From contig VZTJ01006074.1 in assembly GCA_013397795.1 (NCBI GenBank), positions 1,345,915 through 1,409,914 on the forward strand: a stretch of 64,000 nucleotides of DNA, read 5' to 3'. A program made the translations under genes and the position numbers. The stretch's first letter is position 1, and the number at the start of each line of letters is the position of its first letter. Shown in pieces: positions 38,934-53,900 of this stretch. Source of the DNA: Orthonyx spaldingii. Lineage: Eukaryota; Chordata; Aves; Passeriformes; Orthonychidae. Under the pieces are notes generated by a model. The model had not been told where the DNA came from. It saw nothing but the letters and a program-made list of their open reading frames with translations, and made no database searches.

Positions 38934-41900
38934 CTGCAAGAGGAGAATGTGCATGTGAAAAGAAAAGAAAAAAGGAAATACCCAATACGTTATTAAGAGA
39001 AAATATCCAAGACAAAAGTACAACACAGAAAAATAAGACAGTTCTATGTGCTGTTCTTATGCTGTACACAAGAATGCTTGCAGATGCACAGCTCTGAGTG
39101 CTGTGCTAATACTTTGATTAATAACTTAATTAAATAGTGTAATAAATCTGTGTCTTTAGCCAGTGATCCACCTTGTGATTACACACAGTCTTTCATCTTT
39201 CCTGATGAGGAATCAAATATAAGTCTGCAGAGCAAGCTTCCTACATCTACAAATAGGCAAGCAGGTCCACAACATATTATCAGAATTTCTGTACTGTGCA
39301 TTTTATGCATTTTAAGGATGGACTGAATCCAGAAGAATCACAGAAATCCTCACAGGGTAGCAAACCTCTGCATGGCCAGGAGGTTCGACCAACACTCTAC
39401 AATTATCCCATTCCTGTGGTCTATGGCCAGGAGCTGTGGTCTGTTGCTGTGGTCAGGAGCACAGAATAGGTTAGACAACCTGACTTATATAATCAGCTGC
39501 TGAAAGGAACTGAGTTGGCTGGTAGGCAAAACAAAAGAAGGGGACATTCTTGCTCTCCCAATCATATGCATAAAGTACCTTTACATACAAGGTAAGATAT
39601 GAGAGAAGATACAATACCTGGGCAGCAATGCAACAACTGGTGATATTATGCAAGTGAAATAGAACATAGGGTCTCCCATCAGCCTTTCCATAGTCCAGTA
39701 GGGATTGGATGGAGGATGGCAGACTGGGCAGGAAGCATTGTAAACCAGAGCCACAAAGAAAAATAAAATGATACTGAAGATGCAAGATGACCAGTGGAGA
39801 AAAGTCTAGAACAAAACAAACGAAAAAAAAACCAACAAAAGTATGATGATTCTTTATATTCTGAGAAATTTGCTGTGACTTAATTAAATCAGAACTCTTT
39901 AATTTCTGGAGTCAAATCCATGCACAGCAAAGAGTTTAGAGGCTCGTGTATTTAAAAATTCTTATTTTAAATACAGCGCTCTAAATCTGTTTGCAGTTCA
40001 TATTTTAAAACCTTTTCCATGTTTGCATAAAATGCTTGCTAAAAATAGAACGTGCTGAGGAAAAGAAGCAACCATCTTATGTTTTTGAAAGGTGGCACTA
40101 AGAGAAGAACTACATATATGCCAGCGAGTTTCTATGTAGGCTGTGGGTACTTTACCCAAGTTTTGGTTTCAATTGCCAAATGCAGGATGATGGTGAAAAG
40201 AGCTATTGTGGTGATGGGAGTTCCCCAGGAGAAGATGTCCACCTCCGAATCATAGTACGTCTGTAAGAAAGAAGACAGAATTTAGCCCAAGCTTTGTTGC
40301 CAGTTCTCCTCCAAATGCTTAAAATAGAATGGCTTAAACCAAACACTTACAAAATAGGGGATGAAGAAGCAAACCAGGCTTTGATACATAGCATCAATCA
40401 TGTTCATCCAAAACATATGTGGTTGGTACTCCTGTATCATAAAAAAAAAACCAAAACAATGAAGAAAATCAGATAATGAAGATGCTATTTGCCAGGATAG
40501 GTATTTTGAGGGGCACATTTCAAGGGCAGTTTTAAGGGCTTAAGCAAATAGCTTCATAATTTTGCCAATCATTTAGCTGCCCTGAGGGATGAAGCATGAG
40601 CAGTCTACCTGCAAGTCACTCTGTTCTAGGATGAAAGTCTTTTGCCTTTTTTTCTCTTCTTTTTTTTTCTTTTTCTTTTTTTTTTTTTTTTTCTTTTTCC
40701 TGGCAGAGGGTGTAATTTGAATCTGATGCTCAGGCCAGAAAACATTTATGACGGTACCCTATTTTATGCACTACAGTCAGACCACTAATGAACATGAATA
40801 AATGGGTTTTACATGACACAAGCACAAGCACAGGGTATTTATTGGCAGAAGAGAAAATGCACATGTACTTAGAGAACATCCATAACAATCGCCTCTGGTG
40901 GCAATTCATGCAGCAATGTATGCTATAAAAATGTATATAAAACATACATATATATACACACAGATATCTCGCAGTGAGTGCATAAAATTTCTTGCTAAAA
41001 CAAATATTAAACTAACATTTTGGTTTACAGAAATATACAATTGCAGGGGTATGGATGGTCATATAAGGGTCCTAGATATAAGGGAAAACCAGTTTATAAT
41101 GATAAAATGTTTATATAATTTTAGTATATATTCTACATCTCCATCAACTGGGTTCATCAGGTCATCTTCTCTTTGCAGCAAATATCATTGCAGACTAAAA
41201 ATGGGAATTGAAAGATGCTTAGAAAGAATTATGGTGTTACTTGCCCTACTGAACTAACATGATTCATTACTGCATCAGGTTGCTGAGATGGATTGTGGAA
41301 TTTCCAGTGCTGGAGACATTCAAAACTGGACCAGTTAAAGACCTGAAAAACCTTATCTAGGTTTGAAGCTGTTTTGACCAGAGGTCTGGATCAGATGGCC
41401 TCCACAGCCATCTAAACCGTTCTATAATTCTACAGACCCCAGATCTCTTTTTGAAAGAGATCCTACCTGAAATAGGATTTTTAAGTCTTTAAAATGCCTT
41501 TTTAGGGAACTGTGAAGAGAATATGATCAATAGATTAAAAAAAAAAAGATTAAGAATGATGTCTGGGCTTGTCTATGACAAACAAGTGTACTGTGAACCT
41601 GGGAGACTTCTCAGTTTGCCAGCTGAAGACAGGCAGACATAACCTCCCAACAAGCCTTAAGGCACTACAAGATTTCTGTCACCCTAAAAATGTGCAAGAA
41701 AGGAAGGTATTCATACTACAGATCTTTCAAGTGTGATGCACTGAAACAGACGAAATGTATAAAACAGAAAACAACAGATGAAAAAGACAGAATTTGGACT
41801 AATGGACTAAAATAAGTTACACTAAAATTCTCCTTTCATCTTTCCAGGAGAGTATCTAGCAATGCCACTACATGTGCGGGGTACCAAATACAGGTATACA

Positions 41901-44900
41901 CTTGGAGGCAAAACACACTTACTGTGTCCTCTCAGAGGACAGCTTTGTAAGACACTTTTAAGAAGGCTTTTACCTTCAAAGCAACGTCTCCATATAGATA
42001 GTTTTGCCAAGTAGCAAGATTTTCCCACAGTACACTGTACCTGTAATTACCAGGAATGGTTCAGCTCAAATCCCTCCTGCAATTCCTTCTGTTTTCATTG
42101 TACAATTCAAGCAGATGGGGACAAGGTGTTTTCAACAGATATTTCAGCTGAATCTGTCATCTGTGACTACCTCCCTCAGAGACTAAGTTTATCGTGCTTA
42201 CTCCCAAGGCCATCTTTCTCTTCTTTTTGTAAAGGGTTGGGAACTGAAGTTTTGAGTAAGTACTGTGAGGTTATTCTGTGAAAGCCTCCACTAGCTACAA
42301 GGTGCAATTTGTTTTATTTTTGTGGTTATTTGTGAGCCTGGACCACAAAGGAGGTGTTCAGTTTAAGCTGAATTAAATCATCCACCCTTCTCTCCTGTCA
42401 CGTATTAAAAATATAACTGGTTGAGGTTTTGTTTGTTTGTCTGTGTTTTGTTTAGGTGTACTTTTGGCATTTTGACTCAGATAAGAAATATCACAAAGTA
42501 ATAACACTGACTTCTCAGACTGTGTTTATCAGTCATCTACCCTTTGAGAGCAGGGATGGTTTTCAGTTGAAACTAAAGCTGCTCAGGAAAGAAATTACAG
42601 TAATCAAGAAGATTTTACCTCCATATTCTGTCCGCTTTTATAAAGCTGAGGTACAGCAATTAACACTTCAGCTGGCACATCCTTATCCAGCACACCAGTA
42701 ATCAGTTGTGGAAGAGAAGAGAAGAATAAATTAAAGAAGATCAGATACCACTGATCAATCATTGATGAGCCAGAGAACCCACAGTAGAACTGGTACCAGA
42801 AGAGAAGGGCCACAAACATCTGAAACAGAACAAGCAATGCTGTAAATATAACAAGATAAGGAGGATCATCATCCCACTGTGATCTGAAACCATTCTGATT
42901 CCATCTCTGCAAGGTCTTATCTATGAATGCTGAACATGTGAGTAATCCTTCTGAGGATACCTACTCTTTAACTCACTTCCTGATGCATTGGCCATTTGGC
43001 TACGCTGCAAACATCTGGCACACCTGCAATTCTTTGTGCTGCTGGAACCTCAGATCTCAGGCATCACACAAAATTAACTTCCATTTCAAGTGAAACACTG
43101 AGGTGCAACTTAACTGACTGTAAAAAGCTCTCCCACCACCGACCTCTAGGTGTATGAGTACTGATGTCACAGCACTTGCACAACTACTGTAGAACAAGCA
43201 TTTCCACAATAATATCCTCTGCTGGTTGGAGATGTTTTGGGAGACTTTTCCAGTCTGCAACAGATAAGAGCTTTTTTGCAAGCCCAACATGAGACCAGCA
43301 GCAGCAAGGAAGGTGAAACTGCAAGGTCTAGAGAAGTTATTTTAACTATACAATCTTTGTGCTTTGACATTAAGCAAATTAGCAGTGCTGTACAGATTGC
43401 TCATTCTCCCTTACTCTTCAGCTCTATGAAGAAATCAGCTGCATACACAGCTGTAGAGGCGTTGTTCATCTATTTGGGTTGGAGTCACCCAAAAAGAAAC
43501 AAACCACACAACTCATTTCTTCTACACTCTATTCAGCATGGAGAATCCAGAGGGCTCAGGAAAGGTGCTGATTTCAGATGCTGATGAAGGATTTGAGGCC
43601 TAGAAAAAGACAGCCAGCTTCCTAGAGAAGAAAATAAATTCCCAGGCTTGGTTCTCCTAAAATTACAATTTTTATTATTCTTTGTAAAGTGATTAAACCC
43701 AGAAAACTGCTGGAAACTGTTGAATGTTTTCCTCCTTTTAACCATGAAGATGGGAAATGACATGACCTCTCCTTTCACTTCCTCTTCTTTTTGTATTCTG
43801 TTCTCAAAAAGCTTTCATCCAGATGGAGAATGTTAACCCTCCATGAATTTTAGATATTCAGAGGAAAATACAGATCTGTTCTATCTGTGTGCCCAAATGT
43901 GGTTAAACATTAAACACGGGAGGAATAAAAGGCTATGGTGTGCTTAGTCAGTGAAAGCTGCTTTAAGGAGAGTAAGCTTATCTTGAAAAGGGGAATAGCC
44001 ACAAAGTTAAGAGGTCAGTCCTGCAGTACACAAATGTACACATATGTGTGTGTGTATATATACACACATATATACAAATAAAGTAGATATATGCTCAGGC
44101 AATGTTTACATACTACATGGAAGTGGCTTGTATATGAGCAGTAAAGACATACACCTCACTCTTAGTGAGCCCATACTATAAATTAACCTAGGAAAAGTTA
44201 AATGGTAGTATTTTCGTAAGCATAACCTCTAGAAATGTTTCTGTAAATATATTCCAAGATAAATATCTTCCTCTGGCCCAAACAAGACTGAGTTATCAAA
44301 GCTTACCCTCTTCAGTACAGTTGTCTAGGACATGGCAATTTCATTCCAAAACTGAAAATATTTTGAAAATTATTTCTTTTCCACACCCAAACCCAAACAA
44401 AATTTCTTAAGTAATTTCTCAAAAAGAAATTGCAATAAATATGTGAATTTACATACTTTTTTATCACTGTTTTAAAACAAAATGCAGCTAATCCTGGACC
44501 TATTAAATTTTCTCTCTAGATCCTTGCTAGCCTGTCTTAAATCTGACTCTGGCAAAAATAGGTAGTTTGATGAAAATACAGTCAGCTGAAAATCTACCTA
44601 CCACCTCTACTATGGGTCTTAATAGTGCTGTTGAAGAAAGTTACATAAATAAATGAAATTTCAGTAGCCAAGCTTAAATCAGAATTTTTTCTCCTGAAAT
44701 CTTATTTTGTATTAAACAAGTTTTTAATTTTATTTCAAATGTTCTCCCTTGCCTCTGTGCATTACCCCACTGAAAAAGACAAATTTACATAAAGATTTTA
44801 AATAAAAAAGGTTTCTTTTCTTTCCCTGACAGATGAAACTGTTTTATGAATGTGGTCCCAGACATAATTTCTCAGTGAATGAAGTGTATGTCAAAAAATG

Positions 44901-47900
44901 TTCAGTGCTGTCTTGCAGAGACAATGTATAAAGGGGGAGAAGATGTGCATGCTTGTGCAGGTAAAATTTTGTTTACATGAAATCCCTTTTCATCAAGCTC
45001 AGATATTTCCAGTCATGCTATGTTTTAGTTTACATTTTACTTGTATTTTTATAATCTCCACAAAGCCAAACATCTTCTTGGATAAGTCATTTAAGTTTCC
45101 AAATGGCTTTTGCAGCAATGTGGAGTTTAAATTTTAAATTAGATAGGTTCTATTGGAGAACAGAAAATTTCATAGTATGAGCAAATGGGGAAAGAAACAC
45201 TTGAGGGAACAGAAAACTTGCAGAACACTTGTAGTGTAGCTTCTTGACTGTGGAGAATGATCCAGAATAGTCTCCTTGCAAAAGGTTCAGGTGCTCCTAT
45301 CTTTCCATTTTTAACAATCTTTCCTTACGGGCAGGAACTGTGTCAGACATATTCATGTCCATATATTGGATATCCAACTATAGTTTTAGAGTCAGAAGCA
45401 ACAAGTATTTCTCAGAAAGCTCTGAGAAAGCTGCCAAAACACAGCCAACACAAAGAGATTTCTTCAGTTATTTTCTAGCCTTGAGGCAGTAGCTTCTGAA
45501 ACTGTCTTACTAAAAATGGCATGAGAAATAATACTTGTAATCAAGGGCAGTTGTACCAAAGAAAATGGAAGATTTTACCCAAGCTGAACAAAAACATCGA
45601 TGTATAAACAGCATCTCTGGCTGCTGACTGTTGGAGTGTCTTATGTGCATTACTGTTATGTTTATTCTCTTTATTTTTACTATAAGATGACTATGCATAC
45701 ACCTCTTGGAAGTTCAGATTCGATACTGTCAATGGGTATCTTGGAGACATCCAGCACTGGGGGTGGGAGTACAGATGTTCAGCATCATTCAGGATCAAGC
45801 CTTAAAACTGATGTATCTGAACACCACCACATATTTCACTGCTGTGCTTCAACAGGTGGCTCTCCACTCAGTGCAGAATCACTTAAATCTGCTTCCTATT
45901 TCTAACTCCAGCAGTAGCTCAGAACGCAAAGTCCCTTCTTCCTTCTGTGTCTGAAAGGGCACTTGCATGCAGTCCCTGCTCTGAACACAGAACTTATTTT
46001 AACACACTTGTTTTAACACAAAGACACTTTATTAATTCTTTAGCACCCTTAGGTATTCCTGTGATGTTCACAGTTTTCAGGAAATGATGGTTTTCTTCTG
46101 ATAAAAATTGAGGATTAGATAAAAATTGGAAAGCAGCTTCTACAAAACTGAAAGCCACTTTTTTTTCTGATACAGAGGACAAAATCCAGTCTCCCGCACA
46201 CAATTCATACATTGCCCTCTGGAGCAAACAGAGGTATGAGAGCTCTAGCTCTCCTCTTTTTCCTGCTTCTTCATATGCCTTGCTCCCAAGGTGATTTGTA
46301 GCTGTTGTGAGTGAGCAAATATATGTGCCTGCCAGTGACTCCCACCCAGCTGGTGATATTCTTGGTTGCCTTGTTAGGCTGTTTTCAATCAATCATCTTT
46401 GTACTCCAAGATCAATGCAAAGGGCCTTTGTTGAGGCCAAGGAGTTGAGTTGCCTCTGGCTCAATGCCCAGTACTGGATTGAGTCTTGTTTCATACACCA
46501 GGGAGGAAACACAGACCCGTCATCTGCTCTTTACCATCGTGTGCTTCCTTTCTAATGAACTCTTTTGATTAGTTGGGAGTAAGATAAATCAAGAAAAAAA
46601 ACCTTCCCAGTCTCTGCATCTGAGACACAAAGAGGACTCAAATCATCTCAAGTCACTAGGATATATGTACAGTGATTCATAAACAATGATGAGATACAGT
46701 CAGGAAGAGAAAACACACTCAACTGCTACTTGGGACCAATTCTGGATGGCTTTGGCATTGAAGACTCTTGTATGCAGCCAGCTAAATTCTGCAAAACTGC
46801 TCTATAAAGAAACTTTTCTTCAGCAGTGCTTGTTATTTGTGTTACCTAATTTGCACATTCAGCAGCACACTGTGGCTGTTACGGAGTGGGTCCCGTATTT
46901 CTGCAAATGGCAGCCAGCTGTCTTTCAGCTCTGCAAATTTCTTTGCAGCTTATTTATAAACCATTTGAAGGCTGACCTAATGCTCACTTAGCGCAAAATA
47001 AACCCTGGAAACATGTGGTACCATAAAGCTGCCAAGTCAAACACTTACTGCATTTTTGTAGAAGAAATACAGCACCATGTTGGCGAGTCGGGAATAACAC
47101 CAGTGGCCATGAACAAGCAAAAGCTTCTCCAAATGCCTGAACCTCGGGATTGCAAAGTCGCTTGCCATCACCGCCTTCAATGAAACAAAGGTTGGAATCA
47201 TTATTGTAAAGCACCACTTTCAACACTAACAATGAATCTAGTCATCTTCTCGACTCCTACAGTCAGTGGAAGTTATACTCATGAAGAATGATGTTCGTGA
47301 CAGTGCTTATGAAATGCAGCTATTGCTGCATGGATTTGAAATGCTCATGAGCAAATGTGGCAGCTTGGCAGGACATGCAAGGCAACCTGGTCCTCACCCA
47401 GAGGAGATTACAGCCTACATTGCAGATGGTGACAAGCAACAACAAAAAGCAAGAGGTGGGAGAATGGCTGGCAATTGCAGTTGCACGAGCATGAAAGCTC
47501 AGGGTCCATGTGTGAAGATTTTGGTGGCTGTACCATCTTTCTCTGTAAAAACTACAGTGTACTTACAAGGCAAAATGAACTTCCAGAAAATAAGAAAAGC
47601 ACAATTAAGTGGTTGCATCATAATTATTTGACTTCAAAAGACAAAACAATACAAATATTAGTTTTAATTTCATTTGCAGACCTGGTTTATAAAGTTTACT
47701 TGGCTGTCCTGAGATATCAGTGTTTTGAGGGATTTTTAAAATCACACATTTTCTGTAACTGTGTATGAGAAAAAATCACACTAGATGAGAGTCCTCTGGG
47801 ACTGTGCAGACTGTCAGATGACATTGACAAAATGAATCACAGCTTCTCTCTAATTCTGACTTAATTTCAGGGTAGTGTACATCTAGATGAGACCTGCTTA

Positions 47901-50900
47901 TGTTATCATGGTTGTTTCATGATTTTCCTTATCCCTGGGATCACACTAAGATTTCATTTAATATTATTTTACATTTCATTTTCTATTTTGGTATCGCCTT
48001 TCTTCTCACAATTCAGTTCAGCAAAAATAGAAGGAAAGGTGAAAACCTCCAAAGGAGCAGTATCTTCCTTACACTTTGCTGGGTGTATTTTGGCTGTATT
48101 TTTAAATGAGAGACGTCTTTCCTTTTAAGTTTTTCTAATTCTCTTTCTTGGTAAAACATAAAAAGGGCTCAGTTTTTCCCAGTCAGTGCTTGTAGAAGTT
48201 ATTAAAATAAACTCTAAAACAGTATGCAAGAGAAGGTGTAAGAATGCATTGCAATTTAAGCAGTAGATATATATAAGGACTGAGATATTTTTTAATATGT
48301 TGACACATCCTAGGATTTCTCAGGTACTGTGACACACTTGTTCTAACTTCCCTGCACAGAAGTCTGATTTGTCTTGCAGACATACAGCTATCTTACAGTT
48401 TGAGGAGAACAGAACTATGCTATGTCTGCTTCCTTGTCCTCCACCCCATCTCAGCCTATTCCAATGTCAAAACAAAACTGTTAGCTTCACTTGTGCTTCT
48501 AACATAGTACTTCACAGCACGCTGTGAGAAGTGTCACGATTTTTTTCTTTTTTTATTCCATTTTTATTATGGTGAGGAACACAGAGAGAAAGATATCCAA
48601 TTACATTTGCATGTTTACTTCATCTCAAAATACCCCCCTTGATTTTCACATTTTATTTTTTTTTCTTCCAGCTCCACATGCTTCCACAGAATGTGGAAGA
48701 AATGGAAAGAAAATAAATCAGACAGTATTGCTGTCTTAGGCATCTAAATGCTCAACGCCTTCTGAGTACCTACATGTGTAAGATTCTGCCAGTTGTTTAT
48801 AGTAAAGAGGTGTGTGTGGTTCTTTAGGACTTACAGTAAGGGAAGGTATCTATAAACATTTTCCACTCTGTTGAACTTTCATTTAGAAAAATTCAGGTAG
48901 TTTATTGAGTTAATGGGAAAATAGCTTTCAGACCTGAATACACTGCAAAAGCCAGGGGGATTTGAAGACTGGTTATTGTAAGTGTATGAACTCAACTGAA
49001 ATTGGCATAAAGGGGCAAAGAGATAAAAAAACCCAAAATGCTATGAGCAGTGTATGTCTGCATTAGGAAAAAAAATTATCTGAATTAATACACAGATGAC
49101 AAGAGCTTATCGGTAAGTTCATAAGAGGTGGTAAGACCCAAGAATTTTGCAGCAGACTTTTTTGAATTGATAGGTTTGGAGGGGAGCCCACAATACAAGC
49201 CTTCTCTGAGCTCTATGGAGCTAGGACTGCCTGCAGAGTGATTGCAGAAGTTATGCAGGATTTGAAGATATGCTTCTTCAATGCATTGAGGAGCGTATGA
49301 TAAATAAGAAAAATATCTACTGACTTTTCTCCAGTGACCTGTCCTAGCTTCTGCTGATCTGCAGCCAGAAAATGCATAAAGTTGATACCCAAGTTCATAT
49401 CTCACTTAAATTTCTTTTTCGTAAGTTTACATGTTGACCCAAATAAATTACAGCATTCATGAAATCCCATGAAATAAAACTCTATAGCCAACTTGTGAAC
49501 TGTGTAAAGGAGGCCTCTCTTCCCTTTTGAGGAAAACATCCAGCCAATGTTGCAAAAAATGCAATTTGGGTCAGAGAACCACCCACTGGTAACTAAGTTA
49601 GGAGCATGCTCATCTGCTCAGGTCCTCAGGATGGAAACACTTCCCACTTTCACTGTAGAGCTATTTGACATAGCTACTCTGTTTTCTCATGTAATCAGCC
49701 TGCCCAAACAGAAGGCAGGTTGTGGAAATGAGGTATCTTCCTCATTCTCTGTGTCTTACTGCTGTGTCTGGTGCTAACACTGTGACTGATGTGCACCAGC
49801 AGTAGTGGAGGCTGAGATAATACATACATCCTATACATATACATCCTCTCTTCCGGGGACGAGAGAAGTGCCTCTTATACAGTGGTAAATGCAGTAATCA
49901 TGGGTGGAACACATCCAGAAGACTACAAAGCAAGTACCCTCATCCTGCTATTCCCTGTGACTGGAAATGTGGCCAAAGCCAAGACTTGCTATAAGGTGTA
50001 AGGAGCAGTGCTTCTGCAAAGGGCCACAAGTTCCACTTTCTTTATTGTTTTGCTGTCTGAATAAGCTGGGTGAGTGAGATGTGTGGGTGGCTGGGCTAAA
50101 GGTCACCACCACACCATGCAAATAAGCTACATCAGTTGTATTGACTTTTGCAGCCACTCCATAGAAGTATACCCAAGCAATACAGGAACAAGGAGAATAA
50201 AAGCCAGAATAAGATGAACCTTTATTTCCTAAATAATGCAGAGCTGAGCTTTTTTTCTCCTTAAAACAAGTATTTAGCTAATTATTTCTTTAATCATATT
50301 GCCTAGAGGGATTTGGTAAGTTCAATTTCTGAGAAGGTAGAGTATGTGTAAACTCATCACAGATGTGACAACAAGTGTGAACTCAAACTCAAGCTGAAAA
50401 AACCTTTATAACACAAAACTGGCACTCCTCAGCACAACTTGCTGATTTTCCTTTATTTGTGCTGACTATCCAGAGGCAGCAGGAACAATGTGACCTACAG
50501 GAAGCGGCAATTTCACCCCCTCATGGGAGTGCTTTCCACTGGACGAGCAACATTACCTGCATGCCTTCTTGACCAGAGATCCCCACACCAACATCTGCCA
50601 CTTGGATCATGCTGACATCATTAGCACCATCACCTAAAGATGACAAAATACAGTTTTGTTGTCACTAGTAGACCAACAACAGTTAGCAGCAACAAAGCCA
50701 AGGAAAAACAGTTGTTACTGAGTGTTGGTTGAGTATAGTAAGAGAGACATTCACTAAGCATTGGTTGGGTATAGTAAGGGAGATGTGCGGTAGAGAAGGA
50801 TACATCTTTAGAATATAAAGTTCAAAGCTTGCAAAGTTTCCAAGATATTCTGATCTTTTTAGATCTTTTTTATCACAGGAAAGTAACAATAAAACAAATC

Positions 50901-53900
50901 CATCTCTTTATAGTAATACCTATATTTCAGGTATCAGGCCTGAACTGCATGAATAGTAAAACAATAGAAGGCTGAGAACGATCTTCCCAATACTTCTGCT
51001 TCCTGATTAACAGTCTGCCTGCAATCACGTATGTCTAAGAATTAAACTTGCAAGAAGGCCTAAAGCCAATGAAAGTGTCTACACTGTAAAAATACTGAAA
51101 CAAGTTAAAATGTAGATGAATGAAAGAAAAAGTCAAGAGGGTAGGGTCGACCAGTCTGAGATCTTCAATATACTCAAGACTGGTAGATTTAATTGGAATG
51201 GTTGCAGAGCCACCACCCCTTACTCTGCTTCCAATCATAATACCACAAGTGATAGGTGCCATAGACAGGATGCCAGAGTGAGATATGTATCTACTTCCTA
51301 ACCTCTTAAATTTACAGCCAGTGTACTAGTGGAAAATGAAGCCGTATTAGCTTATGACAAGACACTTGGTTTTAAACTTTAGTGGCTGAGGTGCACACCA
51401 CATCTCACCAGTTTCCCTGCTGCTGGCACATGTAAGAGTGGTAGCCACTCACCAGACAAAGCTGATGTCTTTGTGACTGTGAGACACAACCCCAAGTGAG
51501 CTCATGTTGGTTAAAAAGGAAGATGCATACAGCTAGGCTTTAAGCCAGAGCGGAGCTTGAGCTCAACTCATAGGATCAAGATGCTCAGAAAGAATGAAAA
51601 TACAAGCTGCCCAGTCTCCCCTACTGTTTTTAAGCATTCTAGATAATTCCAGTTAATGAGCCAGATGTTTTTCACAACATATGCAAATGATTATGTCCAC
51701 AGTCAGTTAGCCAAAGATATAAATTCAGTAGGAGGGAGGCATACTTGAGCTAGATATAATATATTGAGCCTGAAGATTATGATAATCAGCATGTACTTGG
51801 TGATGTTGATGTCACACAAGTCTGGCAATTATTGTATGTACTTAGGGTTTCTCATGGGCAGGTCCCACCCACTTGTGTTCCAGCTATAATTAACCAACAC
51901 AGGTAGATGAAAGCAAGTGTATTTGTGACACTATATGCTGAAATAATATCTTCTAATGAAACATGAACCTAAACTTCAGACAGGGAAAGAAGAGCTGATT
52001 GACTTGTGTAAAAATCATAGAAACACGGAAGATCCTATCAAATTTAAGACAGACTGACTGACTGCCAAAGTCTGCCATTCGCCAGTTGGGTTATCAGGTG
52101 GGAAGATGTGCAAGTGTTGGCAAGATGCCAGCTGTAGTTCCACTGCCTATACTGACAAGGCCAAGTCATAGCCTGTGCTATATGGCTGAAATGAGATGAT
52201 AAACACAAAACCTTGAGTTTAAGCATAATTGGATGAAACAGCACTGAGTACATTTCTTTTTGGTGTAATATAGTGATTGCAAAATGGTGTTTTGCACAGC
52301 ATCAGATAACCCAGTTCTTCACAGCTGTGTTCAGACAAGTCAAAACCTCTTAGCATAACTGGGTACTGATTACCTAACTTCCGCAGGAAGAAATCCCAAA
52401 TACAACTCCAGACTTCTATCCTGGTTTTGAGTAAATATGTTAGAATACATATATTAGAATTGCCGAACATGTTTTCAGACAAAACTGAAAGGCTGTTGCA
52501 GTTGTGAGGCAGCTGGGAGGGTCCTATTGCATGTCAAAAAAATAAAAATTTTCAAGACACAGTATACATCAAAGCAGGCTAGTTTAAGCTGAGGTATTTA
52601 CCTATTGCCAAGGTCATAGCTTTGAGCTTGTCTCTGACTAGTTTCACTACCATGCTCTTTTGGAGTGGGGTAGAGCGACAACATAGTACTGAACGGCATT
52701 GCTTTGCTAGTGCAAGAAATTTATCTTCTAGCGTAGGTTCCAGGGCATAAGCTAGAGTCCTTCCATCAATCACTAGACCCAAGCTGGAAAGCACAGAGGA
52801 AGAGGGTGGATAGAGAGGGGTGAATCCAACACTCATGTTTCCAGTAGCTTCGTCTATTGTGTTGTTTGAAAATTTAGACTCTACGCATTGCAGACACTGT
52901 TCCAGCAAGACAGCACATGTCTCCTGAAAAAAAATTCAAAATAAAAATGCTTGAGAGAAAAGAACATGTATTCAAAGGCTTCTGTTTGCTGTATGTTTAA
53001 ACACAACTAATATGGGGAATGTATTATTTGCTGTGCTGTTACAGTTTTTCTAATAATCTTCTACTTGTTCTGAACACAATTCTTGAAGAAGGTATGACAA
53101 CAGTAAAGAGTAGAAAGGCTTAAAATCTAATTCTTCTTCAACATGCACTTTTGTATGCTAAATTAATTTCTTTTAGCTCCTTCTCAGAATAACAGTGCTG
53201 GGAAATGATATATAATTGGTACCAAGTTAAGTATGGTGATGAACACCATTACGGTGATGAACACCATATATACGCCCACAACTCAGATCAAAGAGTTATG
53301 CATTGTTAAAGGCCAATTAAAGGTTATTTAAACTGAAATCTCTCTCCTAGCCATACTCAACTAGAAGATGTTATTGAGAATATATGAACATTTAAAAGAA
53401 ATGCTATTGGTCTTACAGCAAAGTATGACTAAAAAGAAAAACCATGGAAAATTAATTTACCAGTTCAGCTGATACACCCAAGAATGGAAAATGCTGTTAC
53501 CTTTTCTTCCTTTTTGAAAGAAATTCGAGCTCAATACTGATGGCCTACCTCTCCTCTGCTGATCTGAAGTCCAATTTTATCACCCCATAAAAGGACTACA
53601 GCACTACCAGTCTGGTTCCTTGTATATTAGACCATATCGGTAAACTCTTTGTGACTGCTTGCAACAAGTTGAGCACAGGAAAGATCAGTAATTCAGAAGG
53701 ATTAGAAAAGATCTGTTAGGAAGCAAGGCATTACTGTACATGTGGTTTTCTGCCTCTCAGTGTTAGCATTGAAATTTAAATATTGCTTCTATCTCCAGAG
53801 AAAAAGCCACCTGAGAAAACATGAATGACCGAGTTATCTAAATACTACACTTCAGTGGCATAAAATAAAGCACATATTCTCAATAGCATATCAACTGCTG

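Larger units (their letters stand above)
40432..42618 (-). other. ATP10A intron of 2,187 bases with CR1 fragment
   Basis: The intron has a GTAAAA donor and a ACAG acceptor. It contains a T/C tract at 40639-40700 and the 3' end of a CR1 element at about 41262-41440, listed separately. Confidence 0.85.

Noticed and set aside
40639..40700. Polypyrimidine tract for splicing of the M7 exon
   Set aside because: ATP10A is on the minus strand, where this tract is A/G-rich, and it lies more than 200 bases from the acceptor.
45994..46392. 132-codon frame inside an ATP10A intron as an alternative exon
   Set aside because: Flanking exons already join in phase with continuous M5 helix sequence; no P4-ATPase counterpart exists.
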